From positions 15,552,763 through 15,616,762 of the forward strand of contig NC_066838.1 in NCBI RefSeq assembly GCF_001640805.2: a stretch of 64,000 nucleotides of DNA, read 5' to 3'. The stretch is from Lates calcarifer (lineage: Eukaryota > Chordata > Actinopteri > Centropomidae). A program made the position numbers and the translations under genes. Positions 10,571 to 21,998 of the stretch are shown here, piece after piece. Position 1 is the first letter of the stretch. Each line of letters opens with the position of its first letter. The notes beneath the pieces are model-generated. The model ran no database searches, was not told the DNA's origin, and worked only from the letters and a program-made list of their open reading frames with translations.

Positions 10571-13500
10571 GCTTAACAGCTGCCTATTTGTGAAACAGTT
10601 ATTACATCATGTTTGTTTCTGTGACTTTCACAGTCTTTTAATTAAGGTTTTAACCAGGAAGAAAGACCTTGTATGTCACCTCTGTGCTAACAACTGTGCT
10701 CTCACTCACTGGGGAGGGAAGTAGCTAGTGATTCAGTGAGTGACAGCGATAGACAGATCTTTGAATATTCATTGTTTAAGATTTGTTCATAGCTGTACTG
10801 AACACATCTAGAATAAAGGGGGAAAAAACAGGAGACATCAGGAATACAAAAACATGTTCATTACCTATTACGACTCAAACACAACCATAAAAAACAGATT
10901 TATTTTCTGGCTAAGTCACGTTTCAGGGTTGTTTGCAATGACATCAGCCTGAGTTATCGTGTCATGACATTGTCAAGCCAGCCACCTTCTCTGTCAGTAA
11001 ATCAAACACCATGCTTTATCTAACTAATGAGAACATGGCATGTGTTGTCCTAGTCAGGCCATTCATTTCCCCTTACACAGAAAAGAAACAGCAGATAAAA
11101 CTGTCATGGCACCTGAAGAGCTCAGACAGACCAAACCTGTTAGCTGCTTCATCAGCGCTGCAGCAACACGATCACACAGTCCTGATTGAGATTCTGATGG
11201 CCTGTCTCTTCTAATAAAACATGCTTCTATAACCTTCTGCTAATGTAATATTTGTTAACTGTAGATGCCTGTGACTCAATTTAGCTTGATTCCGCCTTGT
11301 TTGCCAATGTGTAGTGTCCCCAGTTCTGTCTCTGGTGAAAATGACAGCTGTGTTGTAATCAAATCAGCAACATTATCATTCAGTACGTGTGGCTGGAGAT
11401 AATTGTAACATTTAGCAAAAGGTCTCCACACTTAGCTCTCTGAAAGGAAAATGTTGATTGTGGTGCACAAACCTAATGATGGTGAAATGGTATAAAAGTT
11501 GAGAGTGCTCTTGTGGAAAAAAAAAACTTCTTAATGTGGTTTAGGCAATAAGTGAGCCTGAATGCGTTCCTGCGTTAAATTCCGAGGCTTATAGCCGGCC
11601 ACTCGGCATGGTTGACCATATTAGCTTGGCATAGCAGGGGATTTTGCCTCTGCAAATCTTTCTAAAGGGCCAAATAAAACAGGCTGCAAGCATTCTCGGC
11701 AATATGAAAGGACCTCTCCAGTTTTATCTATTTGTGTAGCAATTCATATCCCTGCAAACAATAAGAGAGTGAGGCTGCACACTGAGCTTAAAGCATTGAA
11801 AATGACATGCTTCGCATTTATTCATTACACTGTTTAAAGCATGTCTTTTAAGTCCCAGATAAAGAGAGTGAATATGCAGGGCTTTTACATTTTTAGGCAA
11901 GTTATGGTGCATATTGTATAGGAGAAAGAAAGAAAGACAGTTAAAGAGAGAGTCAATGCTTCTGAATATCCCAAAGTGTAATGGACTCACCCCAATAAGT
12001 TCTATAGTTACTCTGTATATGCATAAGAAGGAATTTCTATATTGTGTTGCTCTTTTTTCCTGTTGTGAGCATGCGTATGTGAGAGACAGTTAAAGAAAGA
12101 ATCAGTGTGACTGCTGTGTGTTGTAATGCAGATTGTTGGGCTGTATCTCTGGGCCTGCCTCCCATTTAAACGATTAATACACTGATGGATGTCTAGAGAG
12201 CAAAGTTGTGAAGGCTTCTGTGTCTTCATAAGATAACACATATACAGGAATGCACACAAACACACACACACATACAGAAACCAAGATGTAGTTTATGCAA
12301 ACAGACATAAACAGACATCACCTTTCACTCTAAGTTCATTAACATGAGGAAAAATCATACACAATGATGTGATGAGCCATTGCTTCTGCATTTTCAGTTC
12401 TGCTCAATTTCATCAGCCATTTCATTTCTTGGCATACCCCCCTTGTTTTTCTACCTCAGTCTCTCTGCCTCCCTCTTTACTTTCCCTCTCTGTCTCTCCG
12501 AATTTAGAGGAGTGAGTAGGATGTGTCAGCAGCTCTACCTTGTCAGTCTACTGTTTTGGCAAAGGCCTGAAAAGACAATTGGCGAATAGTTGGTATCGGA
12601 TGGAGTGATTAGGAGGACTGCTTTGTGTGTATGTGAGAGTGTGCCTAAGAAATGCTGGAGAAAAAGCCAATTTATTCCAAACCAAGCCAACCTTGTGTAT
12701 TTGATATGTTTTATTCACATTGTTGATGACTCAAAGGGATATACATTTGCAGATACTGTGCAATATCTGACTAGAAATATTACCATCATGTTGACAACAG
12801 ACTCTTTAAAATGACAAATCATAGGTCATCATCACTTGCCTGGAGGACTTGACAGCAACGTACATTAAGTGTTATGATTTGAGGCCTATAGTGTGCTCTG
12901 ATCATCTTCATTAAACTAAGATAATGTTGTGTTTACAGTATATAAACTACAGAAAACTGTAACTGCCTAATGGCAGCTATCATTCTTTATGTGTCAATCA
13001 GCTGATTGGTTGTAATCAGTAGCACCAACCTACAGATGATGGGAATGAATTATTTTGACATCTCAGTGCTGACTTAATGAGAGCATACCTGTTTATAATA
13101 ACTGGCAGCTTTTGATTTCAACATGAGGAAGACAGCGCAGAGGGTGAAAATCAAGCAGGCTACCGTTTGAGAAAGACTCCTTCTGTGCAGCCAACTTCTG
13201 TCAATCCAGTGAGGGGGATAAATCAAAGGCGTTTCTAAATTTAGCTCTGACATAGAATTAGTGAGACGTTCTGTAGTAGAAAGCAATGGGCTGGCGGTTA
13301 CTAAGCAACTGGTGCTAGGCAACCTTGTTGGTAAGCATCGATTGTGCTTTAGGGGAAGTTGGGGGCTGATTGAGGGTGGGGTGTCTTCAAAAGCTTTAAA
13401 AAAATCTCTTGCTGCTTTGAATAATCTGGGTGTTTGCAGTTGCTTTTCAGGAAAAAAAAACTGGGTGGATGTGAAAGCCTTGGATTGCATGGTGAGCTCC

Positions 13501-14586
13501 TAATAGCTGTTTTCCTTCCAGATCTCTTAGGGCATGGTGTCTCTGACAGAAAATAACTTGCGTCTCCAAATAGAGAGGAAAATAATAACTGACTTGCCAT
13601 GTTCCAACCGAATGCGTGCTTTTGGTAATGGCATTCGTCATCATCTGCTGGGGAACTGATAACGTCATCAATTACCAACCCATTTCTTAAGTGGAGATGG
13701 CTTGTATTGCATACTGATGAGAGTGTGAAGCTGTGATTCAGAACTGAGAACACACATACTTGTGTATCTGCCTTATGTGTGTATGTGTGCATGTTTGCGT
13801 ACACGACTGTGCGTCAACATATTTGAATAAGCTGTGAATTCCCTAGAGAAACCAATCAAACCATTGATTTGTGTGTGTGTTGTGACAATGACCGATGAGA
13901 AAGACAGTGAGTGGGGCTGCTCTCTCTAAGATTAGAGTTTGGACCTTTCTTGTTACAGACGAGATTTGTTTATGCTCAAAATTATTGAGCAGGCTGTCAG
14001 AGGCTCTAAGAATAACAAATATGAAATCTTGTGTCAAGCGTTTTTTTTTTTTTTTTCTTCTCCTGTTAGAGAAAATAGAGAGACAACTAGGGGTTTGTAT
14101 TGATGAAAAAATCAACAGACCAAGTTGGGACACATGTCCTAGAGCTGTGCAGTATGAAATGCTGCCGGAGAAAGTAAGAACATTATTGCTACATTCATGA
14201 ATTATACAGAGCAGTAGTAGGCAGACACGACAGGCCAATTTTATTCCTATTAAAAATTCACATTTCTCTGAGGTCATGTGTATGTTGAGACATAATGCTG
14301 TTTGAGACTGACACCATGGCCAGCTGAAGCTGTAAAACCGGGACTGCGGTGTCACAGGAATTCATTTTCATACGCCTGAAATTGTATTGAGTTTAATTCA
14401 TACCCAACCACACACATAAGTGCATGGACCCACTCTGCATTATACTGCACACTTTTTACATGTTCCTTGAGAGCATACGTAGACGTACAACAGGTTCCAG
14501 GAAACAGACATCTAACCAGCTTGATGTCACCTTTCACCAGGTTCATTTTGCCGTTAACTGTTGATTTTTTACCATTATTTGTTTAG
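10571..14586. other. Non-coding stretch with small simple repeats
   Basis: No supported gene. Contains an interrupted CA tract (about 12252-12275), a short GT tract near 13869-13880 and a T16 run at 14041-14056. Overlapping frames of 138, 151 and 170 codons on the minus strand (13074-14355), with opposing plus frames, reflect a stop-poor patch. The 170-codon frame includes a basic run encoded by the poly-T. None resembles a known protein. Confidence 0.6.
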
Positions 14587-14676
14587 GGCAAAGGCCATTG
14601 CCATGACCTCCAAATGGATGACTGCTGCCAACACAACAAGCCAGCGGCACACCACCTGGATGCCACCTGTTACTCA
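14587..14676 (+). other. Weak internal-exon candidate, 90 nt
   Basis: The stretch is preceded by a T-rich run ending TATTTGTTTAG and followed by GTAAGT, the best donor consensus, at 14677. Between them are 90 nt with no stop in frame 1, giving a Cys/His-rich peptide beginning GKGHCHDLQMDDCCQ and ending ATCYS. Frame 2 is also open. I recognise no protein, the polypyrimidine tract is mediocre, and the minus strand is open too, so this may be chance. Confidence 0.12.
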
Positions 14677-15439
14677 GTAAGTGGTTAAATGTGAATAGAT
14701 GCCCCGTTCCTGCTGGTTTTTTATAGTTTTGGATGTCAGCTTTGATCAATATTGTTTTTCATTCATCAGTTAGAGCAGAGATAAGAGAGACAGAAAGGGA
14801 GAGAAAGATGGTAAATTGGAGCTGTGTGTCTGACAAGGTTTCTAATGGTCTATTTTAGAAGGTAAAAGCAAAATAAAGGGAAATGGCCAGAACTATGACG
14901 GAGGAAAAAAAAAGAGAGTGAATGGAGGCATTTGATTGATCAGAAGCTTTTGACTTGCTGCACGCTCGCAGACACACAAATATAGTAAATCACAACCACA
15001 CGAACACACACACACATACACAAGTGTAGTATATGAGTTTTTTATATGTGTGATGCCATGCCAAAGAATAGTCATTACAGTGAGATTAGCCTCTCATCCC
15101 CTGTGAAATAGGCTATTTTCAGCACGGCAGCTGACACACACACTGCCGATTTAGAACGTTAAGGCTCTGGCTGCACCATAACACAGAGGTCACAAGCCTG
15201 TCCTTTTTGCTTGAGGTGGGTGTGTAGGAGTGCATTGGTGGTTGCTAGTTATGAAGGGTCCCAGAGAAAGTTTTTTGAATGAGACTCTCTTCATCCTGAG
15301 ACAACACACACATGCACACACACACACTCTGTACTACTTTTTTAGTCATACTTGTCTGGTGTGGCTGTCCATTATCGGTCTGTCATTCACTAATTTAGTC
15401 CACTGTTTTTTTAAGCTGTTATACTGACTGTGGACTGAC
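14677..15439. other. Non-coding stretch with two CA microsatellites
   Basis: Interrupted CA tracts at about 15004-15023 and 15302-15328, and a purine-rich patch at 14773-14810. No gene or recognised repeat family. Confidence 0.7.
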
Positions 15440-15660
15440 TGATACCCTGATAGTTCATTGTGAGGTCAAAATTCTAATTTGTCCAATATGATAACAAAAT
15501 ACTGCAAAAGTAATGAAATTCCCATCAGCTGTACTTTGTGCCAATTAGCGAATGTTAGTATGTTAACATGCTAAGATAAGAGAAAACGTGCTAAACATAA
15601 GCATGTTAGCATTGTCCATGAGAGCATGTTAGTATGCTGGCATTAGCTCAAATCACACAG
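15440..15660 (+). repeat. Fish 'GCATGCTAAC' interspersed repeat, copy 2
   Basis: A shorter forward copy of the family at 10105-10570. It carries GAGGTCAAAATTCTAATTTG, TCCAATATG, AATGAAATTCCCATCAGC, TGTACTTTGTGCCAATTAGC and GTTAACATGCTAAG, then GCATGTTAGCATTGTCCATG and TTAGCTCAAATCAC. It contains only the second half of the family and is diverged. Confidence 0.7.
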
Positions 15661-18600
15661 CAAAGGGTTTTGAAACATATTGTATTTTGTACTTATAATT
15701 TCCTGCTGTTTTGCCTGATAGCCTTTGTCCACATCTTATCATAGAATAAACTCTAACAGGTTAGCACAACAGCCAATCAGAGACCCCAAATTGCCTGAAT
15801 AAGCCCTCACTCACTTTTTAAAACAGCATCCAATAAGCTTGGCTTGTACAAAATCCTCAGCAAAGTCTTCTATATCTATATCTACATCTCAATCTCTGAT
15901 CCTCTCAATACCTAACAATAGAAAAGTCAGCCCATTTGGTTTTTCTAAAGTGCTGCTTTGTCGCTGTAGTTGACATAGGCCGGCCAAAATGTGTTAAAAT
16001 TAGCTAGCTCCTTCTTTGGTCCCCTACAGATTGTAGAGAGTGGAGATGCTGCTTGTAATAGCAAACAAAGTTTCTTGACAAAGCTTCTTTTCCATAACTT
16101 GCCATTTGATTGCAGCATCTTGCTCCATGAGACATTTTGTGATTGCTTTGTGATAGTTGAGCAGGTTGGCATCATCAAATAGAAAATAAGGATAAACATG
16201 AGAGATCAGGGGCCCCATCATGTCTATTTGTTATGGGCACATCATCCCATGCTGTGATGGTCTCTTCATTTAATGTTGCTTGGCAGTTTCTCCCAATTGT
16301 TGTCAGCCTTTAGAAGAACAGCTGACCTGCCAGTAAATGGCCTGCCATGCTGTTGCTATCAATAAGCTCTCATACTGTATACTTTCCTAGCATCAACTGC
16401 TCTGTTATCCAGTGTATATTGGATGTAAGAGTCAGAAACAACCATTAAAAATAAACAACCTAAATAGACATCTAGATTTCTAGCTGTTTGTATCATAAGT
16501 TCTATATCCTTTCTGTAAGTATATGAATTGTTGTTTATTCAAGTGTTATAAAAGATGGAGCTAGCTAAGTATCCCATCAATGAAAGCTATTTTCATAAAC
16601 ATTTTCCATAATCCTTATTTCCTGCAAAAATTACCTCACCCAGAATGTACAGGTAAACCATTATCCATGTGGCACTAACATAAATAAAACTAACTTTGAA
16701 CCATACAGATTCCTCAACATCAAAGCTATTCTTTCTCGTCGCATTCAAATGATGACAATACATCTACTTACCATCCCTCAGTGATGCATGTGATTTATTT
16801 CTGCTGTTTCCCATTCAGAGCTGTGCGATTGTGATTCACAAAGCCACTGTTTGTGTTTGTGAAAAAAAAAAGGTTACTAAGCTTAACAGAATGCTATCCA
16901 TCCTCATTAGAGTGATGGGAAGAACAGTCATTTTACTGCCTGAGAAAGCCGCATTCTTCCCGTTAAAACAGCCCCCACTGCATTACACTCCACACAATGC
17001 ACTTGAATGTCCTGTAATCACTACAGTGTTTTTACTGTTTCATCTTAGAAACACAATAAAAACAAGCTCCTTTAAACTCAAACTAATTTTATTTGAATAT
17101 ACAGGTAATGCAGCCATTACTACAATTCATGCAATATATCTGAGGAGCTTAATATACAACTATAGTTAAAGTTAAAACTGATTTATTTAAATACCCGGTG
17201 ACACCAGTAGAAGACATCACCAAGCAAATAAAAAAATGTGAGACACAACAAATATGTAAGATCATACACTTACTCTTTTCTATTATCTGTAAATCCACAG
17301 ACAAATGAGGTTGGGTTATGTATCTGTGGAGGGAGATCACCCTAGCTTTAGCCTGCGATGTAGTGAATGCCAATTGGCCTCGATATCCAGCGCCAGTCAG
17401 AGAGAGATGAGGTAGGATTGTTGGATTACAGTGGTGTAACATATCTGTTCTCCATACATGTACGCGTGCACACACATACACAATGTCACTCGACTGAAGA
17501 TAAACTGATTTAAAGTGAACGAATGTCCGTGTGTTTGTGTATCTTCCTAATCTAAGTATAGAGGCATTTGTCCCTCAGATGACCTTAATGCGTAACAGAG
17601 ATGTTCCGGATAGTGGCGTGGGTGGTGCCGTCACCAGCCTATCAAAGGATTGCAATCAGTTGTAATCTATCAAATCCATACATAGCAGAGCTTGGTATTT
17701 AATTAGAGGTTTTTTTTTGTTTTTTTTTAATTCTTTAACCAGATTATTGATCACAGGTCTACAAAGACGATATCTTGTCATGAAACAATCTGGATTATTC
17801 CACAACCTTACATCCTCTTTGAACGTACCTGAAATATATTACTCAATATTTAAAGAATCCAGATGATTGATAGCCTCATCAGAAATGATTCTATTTTGAT
17901 GGCTAATATCTTCATTAATATTCTGTAATGAGTTTTACTTTCATGCCAGCAATCATTGTGTCAGAGAGGGTGTCACATTTTTCAAATGGTGGCTTTCTCA
18001 TTTTGGAATGGGGCTCCTCTTGTGCCCTTTATATCATATTTAATTATCTTTCTCCTCTTAATCTAGCAACACACACATGCACAGACAAAGGTTAGATGCA
18101 TGTATGCACACACACACACACAAGCACAACAGGAATGAGCAGAGTGCCCATATATTGTATTTTATGACCTCCTGACATTATGGGGCATCTCTGAAAGGCT
18201 TATACCAACTTGCCAGCGACATAAAAGAATATGGCAGAAGTAACTAGAGGCAGAACTTTATTCTACAACATGCAAGAGAGTAAACAAAGCAGTGTGTCAT
18301 TAACCTTCATGCTCTTGAGAATAAAGTCAGAGGGCGCCAACATAAACATGGTCTATTGGATAATTACGTGCCAGAAGCAGTTGGCCAACACATTCTTTAT
18401 TGTGCCTGACAATGATTAATATCTCTTGTTTATAATGTACTGCATTGTGTTGATGATAGAATGTAGTATTTACATCTTTTTTCCTCTGACAGATTTTGTC
18501 TAGCCACCATCAGATGTTGTCGCATGTAGGCTGAATGGGTTGTACCTGTGTTTTAATGTTCAGTGATCACACATCTTTATTGTCCCTGTGACCTGGTATT

Positions 18601-20663
18601 TCTACCTGAAATTAATCACTGTCAAGAGGAAAGAGGTTTACAAAATATCCAAGGTCAAAAGTCTCTAAGCTCTTCTTAAACCTTTTAGCTCCTAGGTGCG
18701 GATGCATGGAAAATGTATTTGGTTCTCTGTTCAAACTGCAGAGAAAAATACAAGGAAATGTTTGTTGAATATTCTGTGAATTGCACAGACGCACATCGTA
18801 CCTCTGCCAGCAACAAAAAATCTGGATGAATAAAGTAATTTCTTATTCTAAAAAAGTGGAACAACATAAATAGGGTGGATGTCAAGAATGAGTTTGTAGT
18901 CTGTGTCGTAACCTTGCTCCAAGAGCGGGGAGAGACCAGACCATCACTCATAAAAGAAAAAGTTTAATCTCAGGAAAAGAGGCTTTATTAAACCCAATGG
19001 CTTCTTACAGTGTCAGTGATCCACAGTCTGCACTGTGGGAATGTTTTATAGAAAAGACACTCACTGTAACTCAAAAATAACGATTGTCTGACTGTCTGTA
19101 GTGTCACAGCCACCTGTGAGCAGAATTCCTCCTGATGATCCTCACCTCCACCCTCCAGATCTATGAGGGGAGAGTGTTTTCAGTTTACCCAAATTTGGAG
19201 CCCTCACTGTCCCATAATTTCTTTTGGGAAATTACCACAACAGTCCGTTGTGTAATGGCTGGTTTTGCTTTTGGCATTTGATTTTGATTTAGCTTTAGTC
19301 TCAGTCTCTTGACAGAAAGGTATATTACTGTTGTTACCAGACAGTTGTTTTTTTTTGTTTTTTGTTTTTTTTTTAGCTTTAGTCAACAACATTTTGCTGT
19401 TGTCTTTGTTGTACATAGCACCTCTGGTTACAGGTGTCACTCTCATCTTTAGTGGAGAGGATGTTGGTGATGGTGTTTACTTGTGCAGACTAGACTGTAA
19501 GGGTTTGTGTCACTGTCCAGTAATGCAACACACTGCCTCTCCTCCATGAACCCAGTTGTCATTCCTAAACTCCAGCTGCTTGAACAGAACCACTCACTCA
19601 CTGTCATAATGCTCACCTGGCATTACTGCAGCTGTGTGCTCTCCACTGCAGAGCAGCGTGAGTATTCAGAAGCTGGATTGCCTCACCTGTGATACTTCTG
19701 TTCACTAAAATGATGGATAACATTAACACAGTAATATTGCTTAAGCAAGCATCTAGAGGAAGATTTAGTCAGTTGACAGTCAACATTAATCCCACACTCA
19801 TTCCTTCTGATAGCGCCATGAAAAATAGCAGTTGGAAAATAACATAATGTTGCATTAGCTCACCTTTTTCTTTTCTTTGTTTTAAAATAAATGTCAGTGC
19901 ACTGGCCTGCATGTTTTTGTGGTTTGTCCAAGCTGTTCTCCTTCTCTTCTAATTTTCAGTTGGACTGTAGCCAAATTTAGTGCATAAACCTTTCACCGTT
20001 CCCTCATAAAAAACACAGTTACATTAGCTAACATTACTGTCATGATGTTACTGATAACAAGACACAGCTTGTTGGTGCAACAGATCAAGCGGCTAAATCA
20101 ACCTTTGATAAAGAAATATTAGAATATGTGGTTACTTAGATGCATGCAGGTTGTTACATGTTTTTAATTTTAAAAATAGCTGATTTGTTAATTTGTCCAT
20201 TTACTAATCTTTTACATTGTCTTTTAGTTTTTATTTATATGAAATATTTTCAGCAAGGCAATGTCCTCTGACTCGTAGAGTTTGGAAATAGCTATATGAT
20301 GTGGTAAACTGGTAAACTGTTTGCCAGTTATCCATCTTGTGCTGAAGTGAAGCGTCGACAAACAATTTAGTTTTAACTGGGACATGAATATTGTGTAGGA
20401 GGAACCAGGCAAACTGTAGAATTAAGGCAGTAACACTTGTCAGGCTGTGTTCTGTTATACTGTTGCTCTTTCAAACATGAAATGCTCTGCAGGCTACTTC
20501 TCTTAAAAGGCCTTTTCAGGAATATGATGTAACAATTTGTAACGCTGTGCTGAGGTTTGTATTTGTTTTTAAAAAAATGTTTTTATTGAGTATTTTTTCC
20601 ATGTAGGGATTGGGGAATATTTTTTTGACTCGTGCTGGGTCAGCACTTGGGCACTGACTCGGC
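15661..20663. other. Non-coding stretch with simple repeats
   Basis: About 5 kb without a supported gene. It includes a CA microsatellite at 18107-18122 and T-rich runs near 17710-17728 and 19348-19376. Two minus-strand frames overlap at 15945-16221 and could be taken together for a frameshifted fragment, but neither resembles a family I know. The 112-codon plus frame at 16831-17169 is low in Cys and unremarkable. Confidence 0.65.
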
Positions 20664-20677
20664 ACTGTAGGGGGCGA
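20664..20677 (+). promoter_or_regulatory. CTCF-like motif, single weak match
   Basis: ACTGTAGGGGGCGA agrees at about 11 of 14 positions with the vertebrate CTCF core CCASYAGRKGGCRS, including the whole AGGGGGCG centre. The first, third and last core positions do not match. This is a motif match only. No partner site, DNase or binding evidence can be seen from sequence. Confidence 0.2.
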
Positions 20678-20768
20678 TGTTTTCTGTTTCACCAGTGAGT
20701 CATCAGTCACAAAATGTGATCAACATGTTCCTCTGTGGGTAATTTGGCATTTAAGGGGGGTTTAAGTC

Positions 20769-21128
20769 GACAAGCAGAACAAGAGAAAGAAAAGAAAAGA
20801 GATACAATCCCCTGGAAAGCCTCAAGGACAGAAAGTCTAAAAGATGGAAAGGACAAGAGGAGAGGGAAAAGGCGGAGGAGGTAAACAAGCAGTGGAGAGG
20901 AGGAGGAAGAAAGGAAGGACAAGCGGTAACAAGGACTGAATAAATGAAGATGTCAAGGAAGGATTAGGGAAAATTGGAAAGGCAAAGGAAGATAAGAAGG
21001 GTTGAAAAGAAGAGAAGACAGAACGGGAGAAGGAAAGCTAGGAAAAATGTGTGAGGGAGGGAAATAAAAGAAGAAAGAACAAAGGAAGTGGGAGACAGAG
21101 AGAGAATGAAGGAAGGAGAGCAAGTAGG
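20769..21128 (+). repeat. Purine-rich tract on the plus strand
   Basis: Roughly 360 bases dominated by A and G (AAGAGAAAGAAAAGAAAAGA, GGAGAGGAGGAGGAAG and similar words) with few pyrimidines. Such tracts can form triplex (H-DNA) structures. The minus strand reads as a pyrimidine tract and yields Leu/Ser/Phe-rich chance frames. It directly precedes the 63-bp array. Confidence 0.8.
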
Positions 21129-21403
21129 CAGGTCAGTTTTGACAAAAGGCAGGTCGATATTTCTAGCATGCAGGGCAAATCTGTCTGATTGGCAGGTTGT
21201 TTTGCCAGGAGCTGTGTGATGATTTTTCCAAGAAAGGCGATTCTATAGTTATTTGCAAATTGTTTTGTCAGAGGCAGAACAATATTTGTAGTGCGCAAGG
21301 TGATTCTTCCTGTTGACGCAGTGGATTTGCCAGAGGTAGCACCATGTATATCTGACATGCAGTGCGATTCCTCCAACTTAACAGGTCATTTTGGCAAATT
21401 GAG
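21129..21403. repeat. Diverged tandem array, about 63-bp period
   Basis: Consecutive units start at 21129 (64 bp), 21193 (63), 21256 (63) and 21319 (63), with the head of a fifth at 21382. Each opens with a related word: CAGGTCAGTTTTGAC, CAGGTTGTTTTGCC, CAAATTGTTTTGTC, CAGTGGATTTGCC, CAGGTCATTTTGGC. Each continues with versions of AGAGGCAG..CGATATTT..AGCATGCA..GGCGATTCT. A further unit of about 69 bp lies apart at 21575-21643. The units are strongly diverged, so the array is old or built from a degenerate repeat. The period is a multiple of three and the minus strand stays open across four units, but the peptides are poorly conserved between units. Confidence 0.75.
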
Positions 21404-21574
21404 AACTATAAGGAAAGGTGAAAAGAGGAAAGTAGTTAAGGGAAACTGTGATGATAAGGAAAGGAAAATGAAAGGTAAGAAGAGCAGAAGGCAAGGCAGG
21501 AAAAAGACAGTAACCAACAAGGAAAGAAGAAATAAGTAGAAATGTGGATGAGTGTTGAAAGGACAGTTGGTTAG
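21404..21574 (+). repeat. Second purine-rich tract, between array parts
   Basis: About 170 bases of A/G-dominated sequence (AAGGAAAGGTGAAAAGAGGA, AAGGAAAGGAAAATGAAAGG) separating the main 63-bp array from its outlying unit. The alternation tract, array, tract, unit suggests an ancient larger duplication. The plus-strand frame here is a Lys/Arg-rich low-complexity product, not a credible protein. Confidence 0.75.
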
Positions 21575-21643
21575 CAAGTTATTTTGACATAAGCAGGTCG
21601 ATATTTTTGGATGGATTTTTGCAGGCCAATTCTGCCTGATTGG
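21575..21643 (+). repeat. Outlying unit of the 63-bp array
   Basis: Reads CAAGTTATTTTGACATAAGC, AGGTCGATATTTTTGG, then GGCCAATTCTGCCTGATTGG. It is closest to the first unit at 21129, sharing GCAGGTCGATATTT and CTGATTGG. The first unit also follows a purine tract, supporting duplication of a tract-plus-unit block. Confidence 0.65.
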
Positions 21644-21963
21644 TTGTTTGTTTTGTTGTGCTACAAACCCCACATTTTAAATCCCATGCACAAGTGTACT
21701 CTTTCAGTTTGGTAAGCAAATTATTTAAAAGCAAAATTGTGCCTTCAATGAAGTTACAACAAACCTATTGTTGGCCAGTCAGTGCAAGCTAAATGCTAAC
21801 ACAGTTCAAAACACAACTCTTGTACATCATGGATAGTGTCTGCCCCATCAGCAGGTGTTGGTGTGTGGGGCAGACGGGCTTGTCAGACTTGATTTTCACA
21901 TTCAGCGTCTTCTAGCTTTCCCACTTGTTATAGCTCACACTTTCAGCGGTTCTCTTGTTTCTT

Positions 21964-21966
<3 letters not shown>

Positions 21967-21994
<28 letters not shown>
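21967..21994. repeat. (CA)14 microsatellite
   Basis: Perfect dinucleotide repeat of 28 bases, ending at GAAACAG. Confidence 0.97.

Positions 21995-21998
<4 letters not shown>

Noticed and set aside
13074..14355. Overlapping minus frames of 138, 151 and 170 codons
   Set aside because: They overlap each other and plus-strand frames, one passes through a poly-T run giving a Lys/Arg stretch, and no known domain appears. This fits a stop-poor patch.
15945..16221. Two overlapping minus frames as a frameshifted transposase remnant
   Set aside because: No catalytic motif or terminal repeat found, and neither peptide resembles a family I know.
20707..21539. Ser/Leu/Phe-rich minus frames and a Lys/Arg-rich plus frame
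   Set aside because: Products of purine-tract composition. The array part is noted as DNA structure, not as a protein.
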